Below, one piece after another: positions 15,645 through 24,092 of a DNA stretch of 64,000 nt (within the stretch, counting starts at the first letter, position 1; each line of letters begins with the position of its first letter). Source of the stretch: UASB124 sp041662445 (GTDB lineage: Bacteria; Babelota; Babeliae; Babelales; RVW-14); NCBI GenBank assembly GCA_041662445.1, contig JBAZSL010000006.1, positions 1 to 64,000 of the forward strand, written 5' to 3'. The notes below the pieces were generated by a model. The model saw nothing but the letters and a program-made list of their open reading frames with translations. It was not told the origin of the DNA and searched no databases. The translations under genes and the position numbers were made by a program.

Positions 15645-17558
15645 TTATCCAATAGGGGGATGATGAGCAAAAGGTGCCTGTAGGATGTTCGGGTGTTCTT
15701 TTGCATGAGCAAGTTGAAAAGCGATAAATTGAATGAGCCCTGTCATAGCAAGTGGGGCCAATAACGTCGTTACACTAGGAATAACGAATGAGTAATCGGC
15801 CAATGCAAGGAGCTCATGTTGATGGTCAAACGCTACAACGATAAGATGTCCGCCGTGTTTTTTGACGGTAGCAGCTATGGTAAGAAGGCGTCGGTATGTT
15901 ACCTCATCAAGGACAGAGAAAAGCACTACAGGAACTTGTTGTGTAACCAGTGCATGCGACTCATGTTCTATTTCCCCAGCAGAAAGCCCGAATGCAAATA
16001 TTTTTGCAATCTCTCTAAACTTAAGTGCTGCCTCAAGTGCCAATGGATAGCTCAGCTGTTTGCCAAGAAAAATAAACTGCTCATGTGTGCAGTAGCGCGG
16101 GATAAACTCTTGTATAATTCTAAGTTTGTTTGAATCAATAACTGCTTCAAGAATCTCAGCTGCGATAAAAAGAGCTTCTTCTGCATGATGTATCTGTTCA
16201 AGACTCTCTTTGCCGCGATCAAAGGCTATGCGGTGAGCAAGCCAGTATAGTGTTGCTACTTGAGTGGAAAAAGCCTTGGTTGATATATGTGCAATTTCTG
16301 GACCTGCTTGCATAGGTAAAAAGCCACTTGCTTCGCGCACCATAGTGCTTGATGCAACATTAGTAAGTGCCACCGTGTGATGGTCAAATGAATTTGCCAG
16401 TCTGAGTGCCGCAAGCGTATCTTGTGTTTCTCCTGACTCTGAGATAATGAAATAAAGACTATTCCGTTCAGGGAAAAGCGGCATTGAACAAAATTCCGAG
16501 GCAATATGGGCTTGGGTTGGAATATTAACAATCTCTCTGAAAAAAAATGACGCAATATGTGCTGCGTGCCACGATGATCCCGCCCCAATAAGATTGATTG
16601 ATGTTATTTCTTGAATCTTTTCATTAGTTAGCCCCATGTGCCGCCACAATGATTCATTGTATTCAGAAGGATGATAGCCACGATGAAGCATGAATGTTTC
16701 GCTCAGTTCATTATCCATGCAAGGACCAACCGATTTGCAAAAAGCTATGGTACGGTTGATAGCACGCTTTTGTTCAAAAATTTCTTTGGGAAGGTGATGA
16801 TCCTGCCAAGCCAGCTTGAAGGCCGATTTATCGGCATCGAACTCCTGAATGTAGTAGGGAATAGATTTGCCCTCGAAGTTGTACAAATCAATGCTGTCTT
16901 TATAGATACAGGCGTACGCATTGTCAGGGAGAAAAATGATGCGGTTAATGGTTGGTGGGAGAGCTTCTAGATCGGATACAACAAACATTTCGCCCTCGCC
17001 GATACCAATACTTAATGGTGAATGTCGACGAAGGACCATGATCTTTTCTGGATCGGCTTCACTCAAAAAAACAAGCGCATATGCACCGTTGATCTGTTTG
17101 GCAAGATCGGCAAGCGCGCGTTTCTCATCTCCATAGCGGCCAAGAAGTGAACTGAAAAGGTGAACAACAGCCTCTGCATCAGTTGCTGTCGTAAACTCAT
17201 GATCTTGATCGATCAATCTTTGACGTAACTCTTGGCCTCCTTCAATAGTGCCATTGAGTATTCCGGCAAGCGTTTTGGCGCAATTGAAATGGGGTTGGGC
17301 GTAATGAGGGTCAGCGATACCATGAGCAGTCCACCTCAAGTGGGCCATTCCGACGGTTCCATCAAAAGGTATCGAATGAGCAAGCCGCCGAACAGGGGAT
17401 ATGCCGCCAGCTTCCTTGTGGAAAGAAAAATGTGGGTATCTACTATCGATACAAACAAATCCTGCAGAATCGTACTCATAGCGTTCAAGTCGCGTTAGAC
17501 CATCAAGAACAAGCTGCCGACAGGATCTGTTGCCAATATAGGCTACAATTCCGCACAT
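15645..17558 (-). CDS. glmS: Glutamine-fructose-6-phosphate aminotransferase, divergent
   Basis: 637 residues (typical about 610). It makes glucosamine-6-phosphate for peptidoglycan and LPS. The N-terminal Cys2 nucleophile (MCGIVAYIG), YDSAG, RWTAHG, LNG and the GEGE/VVSD loop mark the glutaminase domain. Two SIS domains follow (GAGSSWHAAHIAS, SESGETQDT; GKQLSYPLALEAALKFREIA, AGEIEHESHA). The C-terminus diverges: instead of the family's DQPRNLAKSVTVE tail, which carries the catalytic Lys of the isomerase, it ends HPNILQAPFAHHPPIG. The enzyme may therefore have altered chemistry. It lies downstream of rpsI (61-base gap) in the same transcript. No glmS ribozyme fits in that gap. Confidence 0.85.
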   Translation of the reverse strand: MCGIVAYIGNRSCRQLVLDGLTRLERYEYDSAGFVCIDSRYPHFSFHKEAGGISPVRRLAHSIPFDGTVGMAHLRWTAHGIADPHYAQPHFNCAKTLAGILNGTIEGGQELRQRLIDQDHEFTTATDAEAVVHLFSSLLGRYGDEKRALADLAKQINGAYALVFLSEADPEKIMVLRRHSPLSIGIGEGEMFVVSDLEALPPTINRIIFLPDNAYACIYKDSIDLYNFEGKSIPYYIQEFDADKSAFKLAWQDHHLPKEIFEQKRAINRTIAFCKSVGPCMDNELSETFMLHRGYHPSEYNESLWRHMGLTNEKIQEITSINLIGAGSSWHAAHIASFFFREIVNIPTQAHIASEFCSMPLFPERNSLYFIISESGETQDTLAALRLANSFDHHTVALTNVASSTMVREASGFLPMQAGPEIAHISTKAFSTQVATLYWLAHRIAFDRGKESLEQIHHAEEALFIAAEILEAVIDSNKLRIIQEFIPRYCTHEQFIFLGKQLSYPLALEAALKFREIAKIFAFGLSAGEIEHESHALVTQQVPVVLFSVLDEVTYRRLLTIAATVKKHGGHLIVVAFDHQHELLALADYSFVIPSVTTLLAPLAMTGLIQFIAFQLAHAKEHPNILQAPFAHHPPIG

Positions 17559-17619
17559 CTAAACTCTCTCCAACGCCACAGCTGTGGAGAACTGGACGCA
17601 CGAAGGAAGGTGAAAAAGA

Positions 17620-18024
17620 TTAACGTTTGACAAACTGAAAGCGTCTGCGAGCGGCTTTTTGACCATATTTTTTACGTTCTTTGATGCGAGCATCAACAGT
17701 GAGGAGGCCGTGTTGACGAAGTACGCTTTTTAAGGTTTGGTTTGAGGCGAGAAGAGCGCGTGAAATACCAAGTTTAACGGCATCGGCCTGACCACTCATG
17801 CCACCGCCGACAACAGCGATTTTGGCATCAAAGTTTTTTTCCATGCCGCAGATTTTGAAAGGGAATACAACAGCACTACGCGTAAGTCCGGTATCGAAAT
17901 ACGTTTTATAGTCTTTGCCATTGACGACGACTTTGCCGGTACCCGGTTTAAGCCATACGCGTGCAACAGAAGATTTACGGCGACCAACGCCATGTTTTGT
18001 AAGTGCTGTTCCTGCTTTATCCAT
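17620..18024 (-). CDS. rpsI: 30S ribosomal protein S9
   Basis: 134 residues. It matches S9 throughout: GVGRRKSSVARVWLKPGTG, NGKDYKTYF, GGGMSGQADAVKLGISRALL, and the invariant basic C-terminal tail RRRFQFVKR, which reaches the P-site tRNA. The partner gene rplM (L13), which usually precedes rpsI, is absent here. Instead rpsI has its own consensus promoter just upstream and is followed by glmS. Confidence 0.97.
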   Translation of the reverse strand: MDKAGTALTKHGVGRRKSSVARVWLKPGTGKVVVNGKDYKTYFDTGLTRSAVVFPFKICGMEKNFDAKIAVVGGGMSGQADAVKLGISRALLASNQTLKSVLRQHGLLTVDARIKERKKYGQKAARRRFQFVKR

Positions 18025-18094
18025 AAATGTCTCAGCCTAACGCTTTAAACTGGTAAGGTGTATAGAAGATGAAAAAATACGATACACAGGGGGT

Positions 18095-18123
18095 ATTCTA
18101 CAAAATGAGTATGTGTTTGTCAA
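18095..18123 (-). promoter_or_regulatory. Strong sigma-70 promoter of rpsI-glmS
   Basis: On the minus strand: TTGACA (18123-18118), a 17-base spacer, TAGAAT (18100-18095), 71 bases upstream of the rpsI start. Both boxes are near-consensus, fitting a ribosomal gene. Confidence 0.8.
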
Positions 18124-18144
18124 AATACGTCGAGAATTTGCGAA

Positions 18145-18219
<75 letters not shown>

Positions 18220-18225
18220 CTGAGG

Positions 18226-18570
18226 CTACTGTTCGAAAGCTTCCTGACAGATGATGCATCGCGCGGCATAAGGGAAGCTCTCTAGACGTTTTTCCGAAAT
18301 AGGTTCTCCGCAGTCGACACAGATGCCATATTCCCCTCGTTCGATGCGGCCGAGGGCGTCTTCCATGAGGTGTAGTTCGTCAATTTCAGTGCGCTGGATT
18401 GAGCTTTGCAGATTCTGCATAGACAAGGATTGTACCTCATCTGCGGTGTCTTGTACAACTCCGTCAGTCACTTTTTCATGTGTCTGACGAGACAACTGAG
18501 TTTCAATATCATCTTTGCGCTTGAGGAGCGTTTTTTTAATCCGCTCAATAAGCTCTGCCCTCTGCTTCAC
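18226..18570 (-). CDS. DksA/TraR-family zinc-finger protein
   Basis: 114 residues, shorter than E. coli DksA (about 150). It has a helical coiled coil (about 1-80) with an Asp pair at the tip (DTADEV, compare DksA DxxDxA), then the family zinc finger CVDCGEPISEKRL..YAARCIICQ (Cys-x2-Cys and Cys-x2-Cys). Such proteins bind in the RNA polymerase secondary channel and tune stable-RNA promoters, often with ppGpp. Its start overlaps the tadA stop (ATGA) and it is followed directly by tRNA-Thr. Whether it is DksA itself or a TraR/YbiI-type relative is unclear. Confidence 0.88.
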   Translation of the reverse strand: MKQRAELIERIKKTLLKRKDDIETQLSRQTHEKVTDGVVQDTADEVQSLSMQNLQSSIQRTEIDELHLMEDALGRIERGEYGICVDCGEPISEKRLESFPYAARCIICQEAFEQ

Positions 18571-19052
18571 GGTCTTCCTTTCTCTTTTTTTGCGCGAACC
18601 GTTTTAAAAAAAGCCCGCAAAAGAGTTACGCTTTCACCTGCTCCAACACCACCCGTTACGTCGAGGCCACGCGCATAAGCCGGGGATTTTGGACTTTCAC
18701 CTAGGCCGCTTCCAAACAGACGAGACCGTGTCCCAAAAACGATGCTTTCGATCCGTGAAAGCTGAATAAGCCCGATGCACATCAAACAAGGCTCAAGGGT
18801 AACATAGATACAACATCCATTCAATCGCCAATCTCCCAGTTTTTTACAGGCTTTTTGTATAGCCAATGCCTCGGCGTGGGCGGTTTGGCAATGAAGTGTT
18901 TCTACCTTATTATAGGCGCGTGCGATGACGGCTCCATGCTGATTTACAATAATGGCACCAACGGGAACCTCGCCTTTATTGAGTGCTCGCTGCGCCTGCT
19001 TGAGTGCCAAGCTCATGTAATGTGCTTTTTTATCATCCATGTTACAAATCAT
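18567..19052 (-). CDS. tadA: tRNA-specific adenosine deaminase
   Basis: 161 residues. It deaminates A34 to inosine in tRNA-Arg(ACG). The zinc deaminase motif is complete: TAHAEALAIQ (His ligand and catalytic Glu) and LEPCLMC (two Cys ligands), with PVGAIIV and IVFGTR typical of TadA. The C-terminal helix region (TLLRAFFKTVRAKKEKGR) fits TadA rather than cytidine deaminase. Start 19052 or the ATG four codons later (19040) are both possible; neither has a clear ribosome site. First gene of tadA-dksA-like-tRNA-Thr, divergent from gyrB. Confidence 0.92.
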   Translation of the reverse strand: MICNMDDKKAHYMSLALKQAQRALNKGEVPVGAIIVNQHGAVIARAYNKVETLHCQTAHAEALAIQKACKKLGDWRLNGCCIYVTLEPCLMCIGLIQLSRIESIVFGTRSRLFGSGLGESPKSPAYARGLDVTGGVGAGESVTLLRAFFKTVRAKKEKGRP

Positions 19053-19061
19053 CGCGTATTT

Positions 19062-19090
19062 TTGATGGATTCTGAGAGCTTTGTTATACT
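19062..19090 (+). promoter_or_regulatory. gyrB promoter
   Basis: TTGATG (19062-19067), a 17-base spacer, TATACT (19085-19090). A second GTTATACTAC copy lies 39 bases downstream (19122-19131), and may be a second -10. The leader to the ATG at 19207 is about 110 bases. Confidence 0.7.
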
Positions 19091-19206
19091 ACTTTCATAA
19101 ATTTATCCCGTTACAGCGTTGGTTATACTACACTAAATCACTGTGCTAAATAAAGTTTTTAATGACTTACGGACTGTAACGGCAGCAAATTGATGGGGTG
19201 TCTTCT

Positions 19207-21660
19207 ATGGATACAAAAGATAAGAAGAAGTTTTTGGACGAGCAAAAAGCTGCTGATGAGTATGGTGCCAGCGCAATTAAAGTGCTCGAAGGCCTTGAAG
19301 CGGTTCGCAAACGACCCGCAATGTATATCGGTTCGACCGGTATTTCTGGTCTGCACCACATCGTCTATGAGGCCGTTGATAACTCTGTAGACGAGGCAAT
19401 GAGTGGCTTCTGTACAGAGATTAACGTCATTCTTCATGCCGATGGCTCATGTTCGGTGGAAGATAATGGCCGCGGTATTCCGGTTGGTATGCATCCAACT
19501 GAGAAAAAATCTGCTGCAGAAGTTGTTATGACCAAGTTGCACGCAGGCGGTAAGTTTGAAAAAGATGCTTATCGTTACTCCGGCGGTTTGCATGGTGTTG
19601 GTATATCGGTTGTCAACGCGCTTTCAAAGACATTTGAGCTCAAAGTTTTCCGCGATGGCAAAATTTATGAACAGATTTACGAGCGCGGCGTTCCACGAGA
19701 ACCACTCAAGGTGGTTGGTGTCACGGATAAACGTGGAACGTATGAACGCTTTGTTCCTGATGATAAAATATTTGAGGTAGTTGAATTCAGCTTTGATGTC
19801 CTCTCTTCTCGCATGCGTGAACTTGCCTTCTTGACGAAGGGGCTGCGCATTACGATTAAAGATGAACGAACCGGTGCTGAGCACGCATTCCACTTTGAAG
19901 GTGGTATTGCTTCATTCGTTGAGTATCTTAATGCCAAAAAGAATCCACTGTTCAAAGAAATTATTCAGATGAGCAAGGACGATGGTGTTTATGTGCTTGA
20001 TTGTGCTTTGCAATATAACGATGGTTACAATGAACAGACATTTAGCTTTGTAAACCAGATTCACACCGTTGATGGCGGTACGCATGAAATAGGCTTTAAG
20101 TCTGCGCTGACCAAGGTTTGTAATCGTTACGCCCAAAAATATAACATGCTCAAAGATGAGTCTTTCTCAAGCGATGATGTGCGTGAGGGACTGGTCTGCG
20201 TTATCAGCATGAAAGTTCCAGATCCACAATTTGAGGGCCAGACCAAAGGTCGTCTTGGCAACAGCGACGTTAAAGGTGTTGTTGATTCATGGGTTTACTC
20301 ATTTCTTGAAAGCTTTTTTGAAGAGAACCCAACGATTGCCAAAAAAATAATGCAGAAGGCTCTTTTGGCGCAACAGGCGCGTACTGCTGCCAAGCGAGCA
20401 CGTGAGTTAACACGACGTAAGAGTGAGCTTGAGTTCTCGGTGTTACCGGGAAAACTTGCCGACTGCTCTGAAGAAGATCCGTCAAAAACAGAACTGTATA
20501 TTGTTGAGGGTGATTCGGCAGGTGGTTCGGCAAAGGGCGGTCGTGATCGTTTCACGCAGGCTATTTTGCCGCTTCGCGGAAAAATCATTAACGTTGAAAA
20601 AACCCGTATTGATCGCATGCTTGCCAATAATGAAATTAGAGATCTTATTACTGCCATTGGCGCAGGCGTTGGAAATGCTGAATGCAACCCAGACAAAGCT
20701 CGTTATCACAAAATTGCTATTATGACCGATGCCGACGTTGATGGCTCGCATATTAGAATTTTGCTGCTGACCTTTTTCTTTAGATATATGTTGCCGCTGA
20801 TTGAACGTGGGTTTATCTACGTTGCTCAGCCACCATTGTATAAAGTTAAAATTGGCAAAACCGAGCGCTATCTTAAAGATGATTCTGAACTCAAAGGTTT
20901 TCTGTTTGATTGGGCGGGGCAGAATGTTCAGCTCAAGATGCATGATACCCCACTGGCTGCTGATGTATGGCGACGTCTTTTGTCCGATCTTTCAAAATAT
21001 GAAGAAGAACTTGAGCGTGTGAGCAATCAAATTGAAGCAACGCGTCAGCATGCGCATGAATTGGTGGTTTTTCTGAAGGATATTGGCTGGGAATTAAATA
21101 AATTCTCACCACAACAAATTCTTGAAAAGCTTTCCACATATTTTAAAAAGTATGCCATAACAACAACTAGTGCTGGCGCTGGCCTTGAAGGAAGCATGTC
21201 ACTTGAGGGTGATGTGCAGACGGTGCAAACAATGTTGATCTTCAAGGAGCTCAAGAGAGAATGGGAAATCCCATTGCGCTTTTTTAGCTCTGAAGAAACG
21301 GTTAAGCTCGTGGCGCTTTACAACATTCTTGAATCCGTTGAAAAAGATCAATGGTTACTTATTGTGCAAGGTGAGGATGCAGGTAGCAGTATGTGTGGTG
21401 TCTTGAATCTTTGTGATGCCATTGTTACCACGGCCAAATCACTCATGACCGTTCAACGCTACAAAGGTCTTGGTGAAATGAACGCAGAGCAGTTGTGGGA
21501 AACCACGCTTGATCCTGCTCGACGTCATCTGTTGCAGGTGAGCATTGAAGATGCGCTTAAGGCGGATCAATGGTTTGCTTCATTGATGGGCGAAGATGTT
21601 GAAGAGCGACGAACGTATATTGAGAAGCATGCGCACTTCGTGAGAAATTTGGATATTTAA
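19207..21660 (+). CDS. gyrB: DNA gyrase subunit B
   Basis: 817 residues from ATG 19207 (a GTG three codons upstream is an alternative; GGGG at 19194-19197). GHKL ATPase: EAVDNSVDEA, DNGRGIPVG, the KFEKDAYRYSGGLHGVG lid. Transducer domain, then TOPRIM with EGDSAGGSAKGGRDR and the acidic DADVDGSHI. The segment between YLKDD and LYNILES holds the extra C-terminal domain insertion of about 150 residues seen in many Gram-negative GyrB proteins; it is not an intein. The end RYKGLGEMNAEQLWETTLDP is canonical. With GyrA (not in the window) it introduces negative supercoils. It sits alone between its promoter and a strong terminator. Confidence 0.97.
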   Translation: MDTKDKKKFLDEQKAADEYGASAIKVLEGLEAVRKRPAMYIGSTGISGLHHIVYEAVDNSVDEAMSGFCTEINVILHADGSCSVEDNGRGIPVGMHPTEKKSAAEVVMTKLHAGGKFEKDAYRYSGGLHGVGISVVNALSKTFELKVFRDGKIYEQIYERGVPREPLKVVGVTDKRGTYERFVPDDKIFEVVEFSFDVLSSRMRELAFLTKGLRITIKDERTGAEHAFHFEGGIASFVEYLNAKKNPLFKEIIQMSKDDGVYVLDCALQYNDGYNEQTFSFVNQIHTVDGGTHEIGFKSALTKVCNRYAQKYNMLKDESFSSDDVREGLVCVISMKVPDPQFEGQTKGRLGNSDVKGVVDSWVYSFLESFFEENPTIAKKIMQKALLAQQARTAAKRARELTRRKSELEFSVLPGKLADCSEEDPSKTELYIVEGDSAGGSAKGGRDRFTQAILPLRGKIINVEKTRIDRMLANNEIRDLITAIGAGVGNAECNPDKARYHKIAIMTDADVDGSHIRILLLTFFFRYMLPLIERGFIYVAQPPLYKVKIGKTERYLKDDSELKGFLFDWAGQNVQLKMHDTPLAADVWRRLLSDLSKYEEELERVSNQIEATRQHAHELVVFLKDIGWELNKFSPQQILEKLSTYFKKYAITTTSAGAGLEGSMSLEGDVQTVQTMLIFKELKREWEIPLRFFSSEETVKLVALYNILESVEKDQWLLIVQGEDAGSSMCGVLNLCDAIVTTAKSLMTVQRYKGLGEMNAEQLWETTLDPARRHLLQVSIEDALKADQWFASLMGEDVEERRTYIEKHAHFVRNLDI

Positions 21661-21677
21661 AACCTAGACGTATGCAA

Positions 21678-21713
21678 GAAGTAAGAGGCGGATTTTATTC
21701 CGCCTCTTACTTC
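21678..21713. terminator. Hairpin terminator after gyrB
   Basis: A perfect 15-base-pair stem (21678-21692 with 21699-21713), loop TTTTAT, then TTTAGG. It is placed between the convergent gyrB and ankyrin genes and probably serves both. Confidence 0.8.
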
Positions 21714-21747
21714 TTTAGGCCGAATTTTTTAAAGCAAGCAATTTGTT

Positions 21748-22677
21748 TTACTCAATACCTGCAAGCTTTCTTTCAAGCAGGCTAATGATTTTAGCATTCT
21801 GTGCTTTGGCACTGGCCTTTATGGGATCTGTTTCTTTTTTCCCTGGTTGACTGATATCGCGTAAGCGAATTTCTTTAGTTCGTGCTATATCAAGCGCGGT
21901 GCTTTTACTCTTGTTGGGTAGTGAAAGATCGATTTTTTCGACTTCTAGAAGCGTGGTTACCGTTTCCAAACAATTACTATTAACGGCATACATAAGAGCA
22001 GTCCATCCTTTATTATCCTGCTTATTCACATCGGCAGCTGCGTTCAGTAGTTTTGATACTGTGCTATTCATGGTGATTGGATCTGGGTTTTGATATGCAC
22101 CTTTGCAGGCCAACATGAGTGCTGTTAGGCCTGAGCTCTCCTGATTGTTAATGGTTACATCTTCAGTGCTTGCCAGGAGAACTTGAACGATATCAGGATG
22201 TCCATACTCGCAGGCGAGCATTAGAGGGGTTGTTGCATCCTCGGCTCCTGCAAAGTAGGCTCCGATTTTACGTTTTGCCCCTCTGAAAAATTTACCAATG
22301 GTGCTTTTTTCAGCTCTTAATACTTTGGGGAGGAGTTGTTTGACTACATTGGTATAGCCAAATTGAGCAGCAGCGCATAGGGCTGCCATACGTTGCTCGG
22401 GCGAGGCATTGTCCAGGAGCACGTCAATAACATCGGTGTGACCGCGTGACGCTGCTGTTATAAAAGGGGTGTTGCCATCGTCGTCATTGGCGTTTGCGTT
22501 AGCTCCTAGAGATAAACACCATCTTACTTGTCCAGCATTACCGTAGGCGGCTGCTTGTAAAAGATCTTTATCGACATTAGTAAGGTTTTGTGGTGGAAAA
22601 AGTTTACGCATTGCGGAGACATTTTTATTGCAAAAAAATGCAAAACTAATCATGAATAGCATCTGTAGCGCGTTCAT
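21748..22677 (-). CDS. Exported ankyrin-repeat protein
   Basis: 309 residues. A signal peptide (MNALQMLFMISFAFFC, junction VSAM) is followed by about seven ankyrin repeats filling the protein: LLQAAAYGNAGQVRWCLSLG, NTPFITAASRGHTDVIDVLL, AALCAAAQFGYTNVVKQLL, TPLMLACEYGHPDIVQVLL, LTALMLACKGAYQNP.., GWTALMYAVNSNCLETVTTLL and KSTALDIARTKEIRL. There is a basic insert (GKFFRGAKRKIG) between repeats three and four. No RING or other C-terminal domain. It is divergent from the pilin gene. A protein-binding effector is the obvious guess, but the partner is unknown. Confidence 0.85.
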   Translation of the reverse strand: MNALQMLFMISFAFFCNKNVSAMRKLFPPQNLTNVDKDLLQAAAYGNAGQVRWCLSLGANANANDDDGNTPFITAASRGHTDVIDVLLDNASPEQRMAALCAAAQFGYTNVVKQLLPKVLRAEKSTIGKFFRGAKRKIGAYFAGAEDATTPLMLACEYGHPDIVQVLLASTEDVTINNQESSGLTALMLACKGAYQNPDPITMNSTVSKLLNAAADVNKQDNKGWTALMYAVNSNCLETVTTLLEVEKIDLSLPNKSKSTALDIARTKEIRLRDISQPGKKETDPIKASAKAQNAKIISLLERKLAGIE

Positions 22678-22883
22678 ACATACTCCTTTAAAAAAACTGC
22701 CACCTTATTTAACACATGCAGCAAGCATACGTCCAGCACGCTGGCCCAAGTCAAGTATTGTCTTAAGCAAGTGCGTTGGCGCGGCGTACAGGCGCCCATC
22801 TGGCGCTGATTATTGACCTTTGCGGTGCGAGTGTGCGACATTAAAACCTGTGTATGGTTTTATACCTTTGGGGAGAGGGGTCC

Positions 22884-23366
22884 ATGAAAAAATACGGGTT
22901 CACGCTTATCGAGCTCATGATTGTTGTCGCCATCATTGTGTTTCTTGCAGTTCTTGCAGTACCTCAATTGTTTCACTACAAAGCCAAAGCATATCAGGCT
23001 GAAGTTGCTATGAATTTGGCATCATTACATACCGCTCAACAGATTTATTTTGCGCAACATGGTAAATATGCAACAGCACTTTCTGGTGAAGGAGGACTTG
23101 GTTGGAAGCCTGCAGGGTATCGTGGCAATGGTAAAGAGGAAGGCTTTTTTTATACCTACGGATTTAATGTTGATGGTGCCCAGGAGGGCGTGCATTATTT
23201 TACGGGCAAACTTAAAACGCCGAAAGAAGAGTTAGGAACAACGCCGGTAACTAATGAGGGTTTTGTTGCAGGTGCTGCCGGTGTTGCCATTGCTAGCAAG
23301 GGTGCCGATGTATGGCATATCGATGAAAATCGGCAGATGGAGCATATTAAAAACGGAGTTGACTAG
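22884..23366 (+). CDS. Type IV pilin-like protein (prepilin)
   Basis: 160 residues. The ATG at 22884 follows GGGGAGAGGGG. Class III signal: MKKYG then FTLIELMIVVAIIVFLAVLAV, cleaved between Gly5 and Phe6 and with the conserved Glu at +5. The soluble head is small and Gly-rich (about 30-160), with no disulfide pair. It fits the major-pilin or pseudopilin class; the prepilin peptidase gene lies about 0.7 kb downstream on the opposite strand, and the assembly ATPase and secretin genes lie at 39.7-44 kb. Flanked on both sides by ankyrin-repeat genes. Confidence 0.9.
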   Translation: MKKYGFTLIELMIVVAIIVFLAVLAVPQLFHYKAKAYQAEVAMNLASLHTAQQIYFAQHGKYATALSGEGGLGWKPAGYRGNGKEEGFFYTYGFNVDGAQEGVHYFTGKLKTPKEELGTTPVTNEGFVAGAAGVAIASKGADVWHIDENRQMEHIKNGVD

Positions 23367-23378
23367 GGAGGGGAATAA

Positions 23379-24092
23379 ATGATCTCTCAAAATTCTGTTC
23401 TTACGTGGTGCGGTGCGTGTGTATGTGTATGGTTTTGTCCTCTTTCTGCTATGACGACACCGCTTCATGCTGCGGTATCTCAACGTGACTTTAAGGAGGT
23501 TATAAATCTAGTTAATCATGAAGCTGATGTTAATGCGTGTGATGCGGTGGGTAATACGCCTCTTCATACTGCCGCATGTTATGGGTGCGATGTTATTGCG
23601 CACGTGTTACTTGACGCCGGTGCCAATGTGAATGCACTTAATAATGATGGTGAACAACCATTGCACATAGCGGCATACTGGGGGCACCCAAAAGTCCTAG
23701 ATGTTTTGCTTGAAGAAGGAGCTTTTGTCGATGCATGCAGTGATAGCGGAAGCACTCCTTTGCATTATGCGGCGCTGCATGGTTGGGTCGATGTGGTAGG
23801 CAAGCTTCTTGATGCCGGCGCTAATTGTACCCTGCGCAATGGTGGTGGAAATACTCCTTTGCATTATGCGGTAATAAATGGAACCGTTAGTGTTGTGAGA
23901 TTATTTATCAATTTTTCTGGTGAGAAAAAATTGCTTGAACTTAGAAATAAATGCGGACAAACCGTCCTTGGGCTCGCATGTGAAGAGTTATTACGTCTTG
24001 AAAATGCTGGTGATGAACGGCGCTATCAGATTGTTGATTTACTTGAGAAGCATAGTAGAACATGGATTGTACAACAAAAGTCTGTGTTCTAG
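23379..24092 (+). CDS. Exported ankyrin-repeat protein
   Basis: 237 residues. The ATG has AGGGAGGGG upstream. The signal peptide is short and Cys-rich (MISQNSVLTWCGACVCVWFC, junction LSAM). Six ankyrin repeats follow with near-consensus sequence: TPLHAAVSQRDFKEVINLV, GNTPLHTAACYGCDVIAHVL, EQPLHIAAYWGHPKVLDVLL, STPLHYAALHGWVDVVGKLL, NTPLHYAVINGTVSVVRLF and a last degenerate repeat QTVLGLACEELLRL. The closeness to the eukaryotic-like ANK consensus contrasts with the divergent repeats at 36-39.7 kb. It starts 12 bases after the pilin stop, so it is probably cotranscribed with it. It overlaps the convergent pilD by four bases. Confidence 0.87.
   Translation: MISQNSVLTWCGACVCVWFCPLSAMTTPLHAAVSQRDFKEVINLVNHEADVNACDAVGNTPLHTAACYGCDVIAHVLLDAGANVNALNNDGEQPLHIAAYWGHPKVLDVLLEEGAFVDACSDSGSTPLHYAALHGWVDVVGKLLDAGANCTLRNGGGNTPLHYAVINGTVSVVRLFINFSGEKKLLELRNKCGQTVLGLACEELLRLENAGDERRYQIVDLLEKHSRTWIVQQKSVF

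Noticed and set aside
17559..17619. Possible glmS ribozyme
   Set aside because: The 61-base gap is too short and shows only a small CCACAGCTGTGG palindrome.
20900..21400. Possible intein in gyrB
   Set aside because: The extra segment matches the known Gram-negative GyrB insertion in length and place; no intein splice motifs.
22814..22862. Sigma-54 or strong sigma-70 promoter for the pilin gene
   Set aside because: TTGACC is present but no -10 at acceptable spacing, and the GG/GC spacing of sigma-54 sites does not fit.
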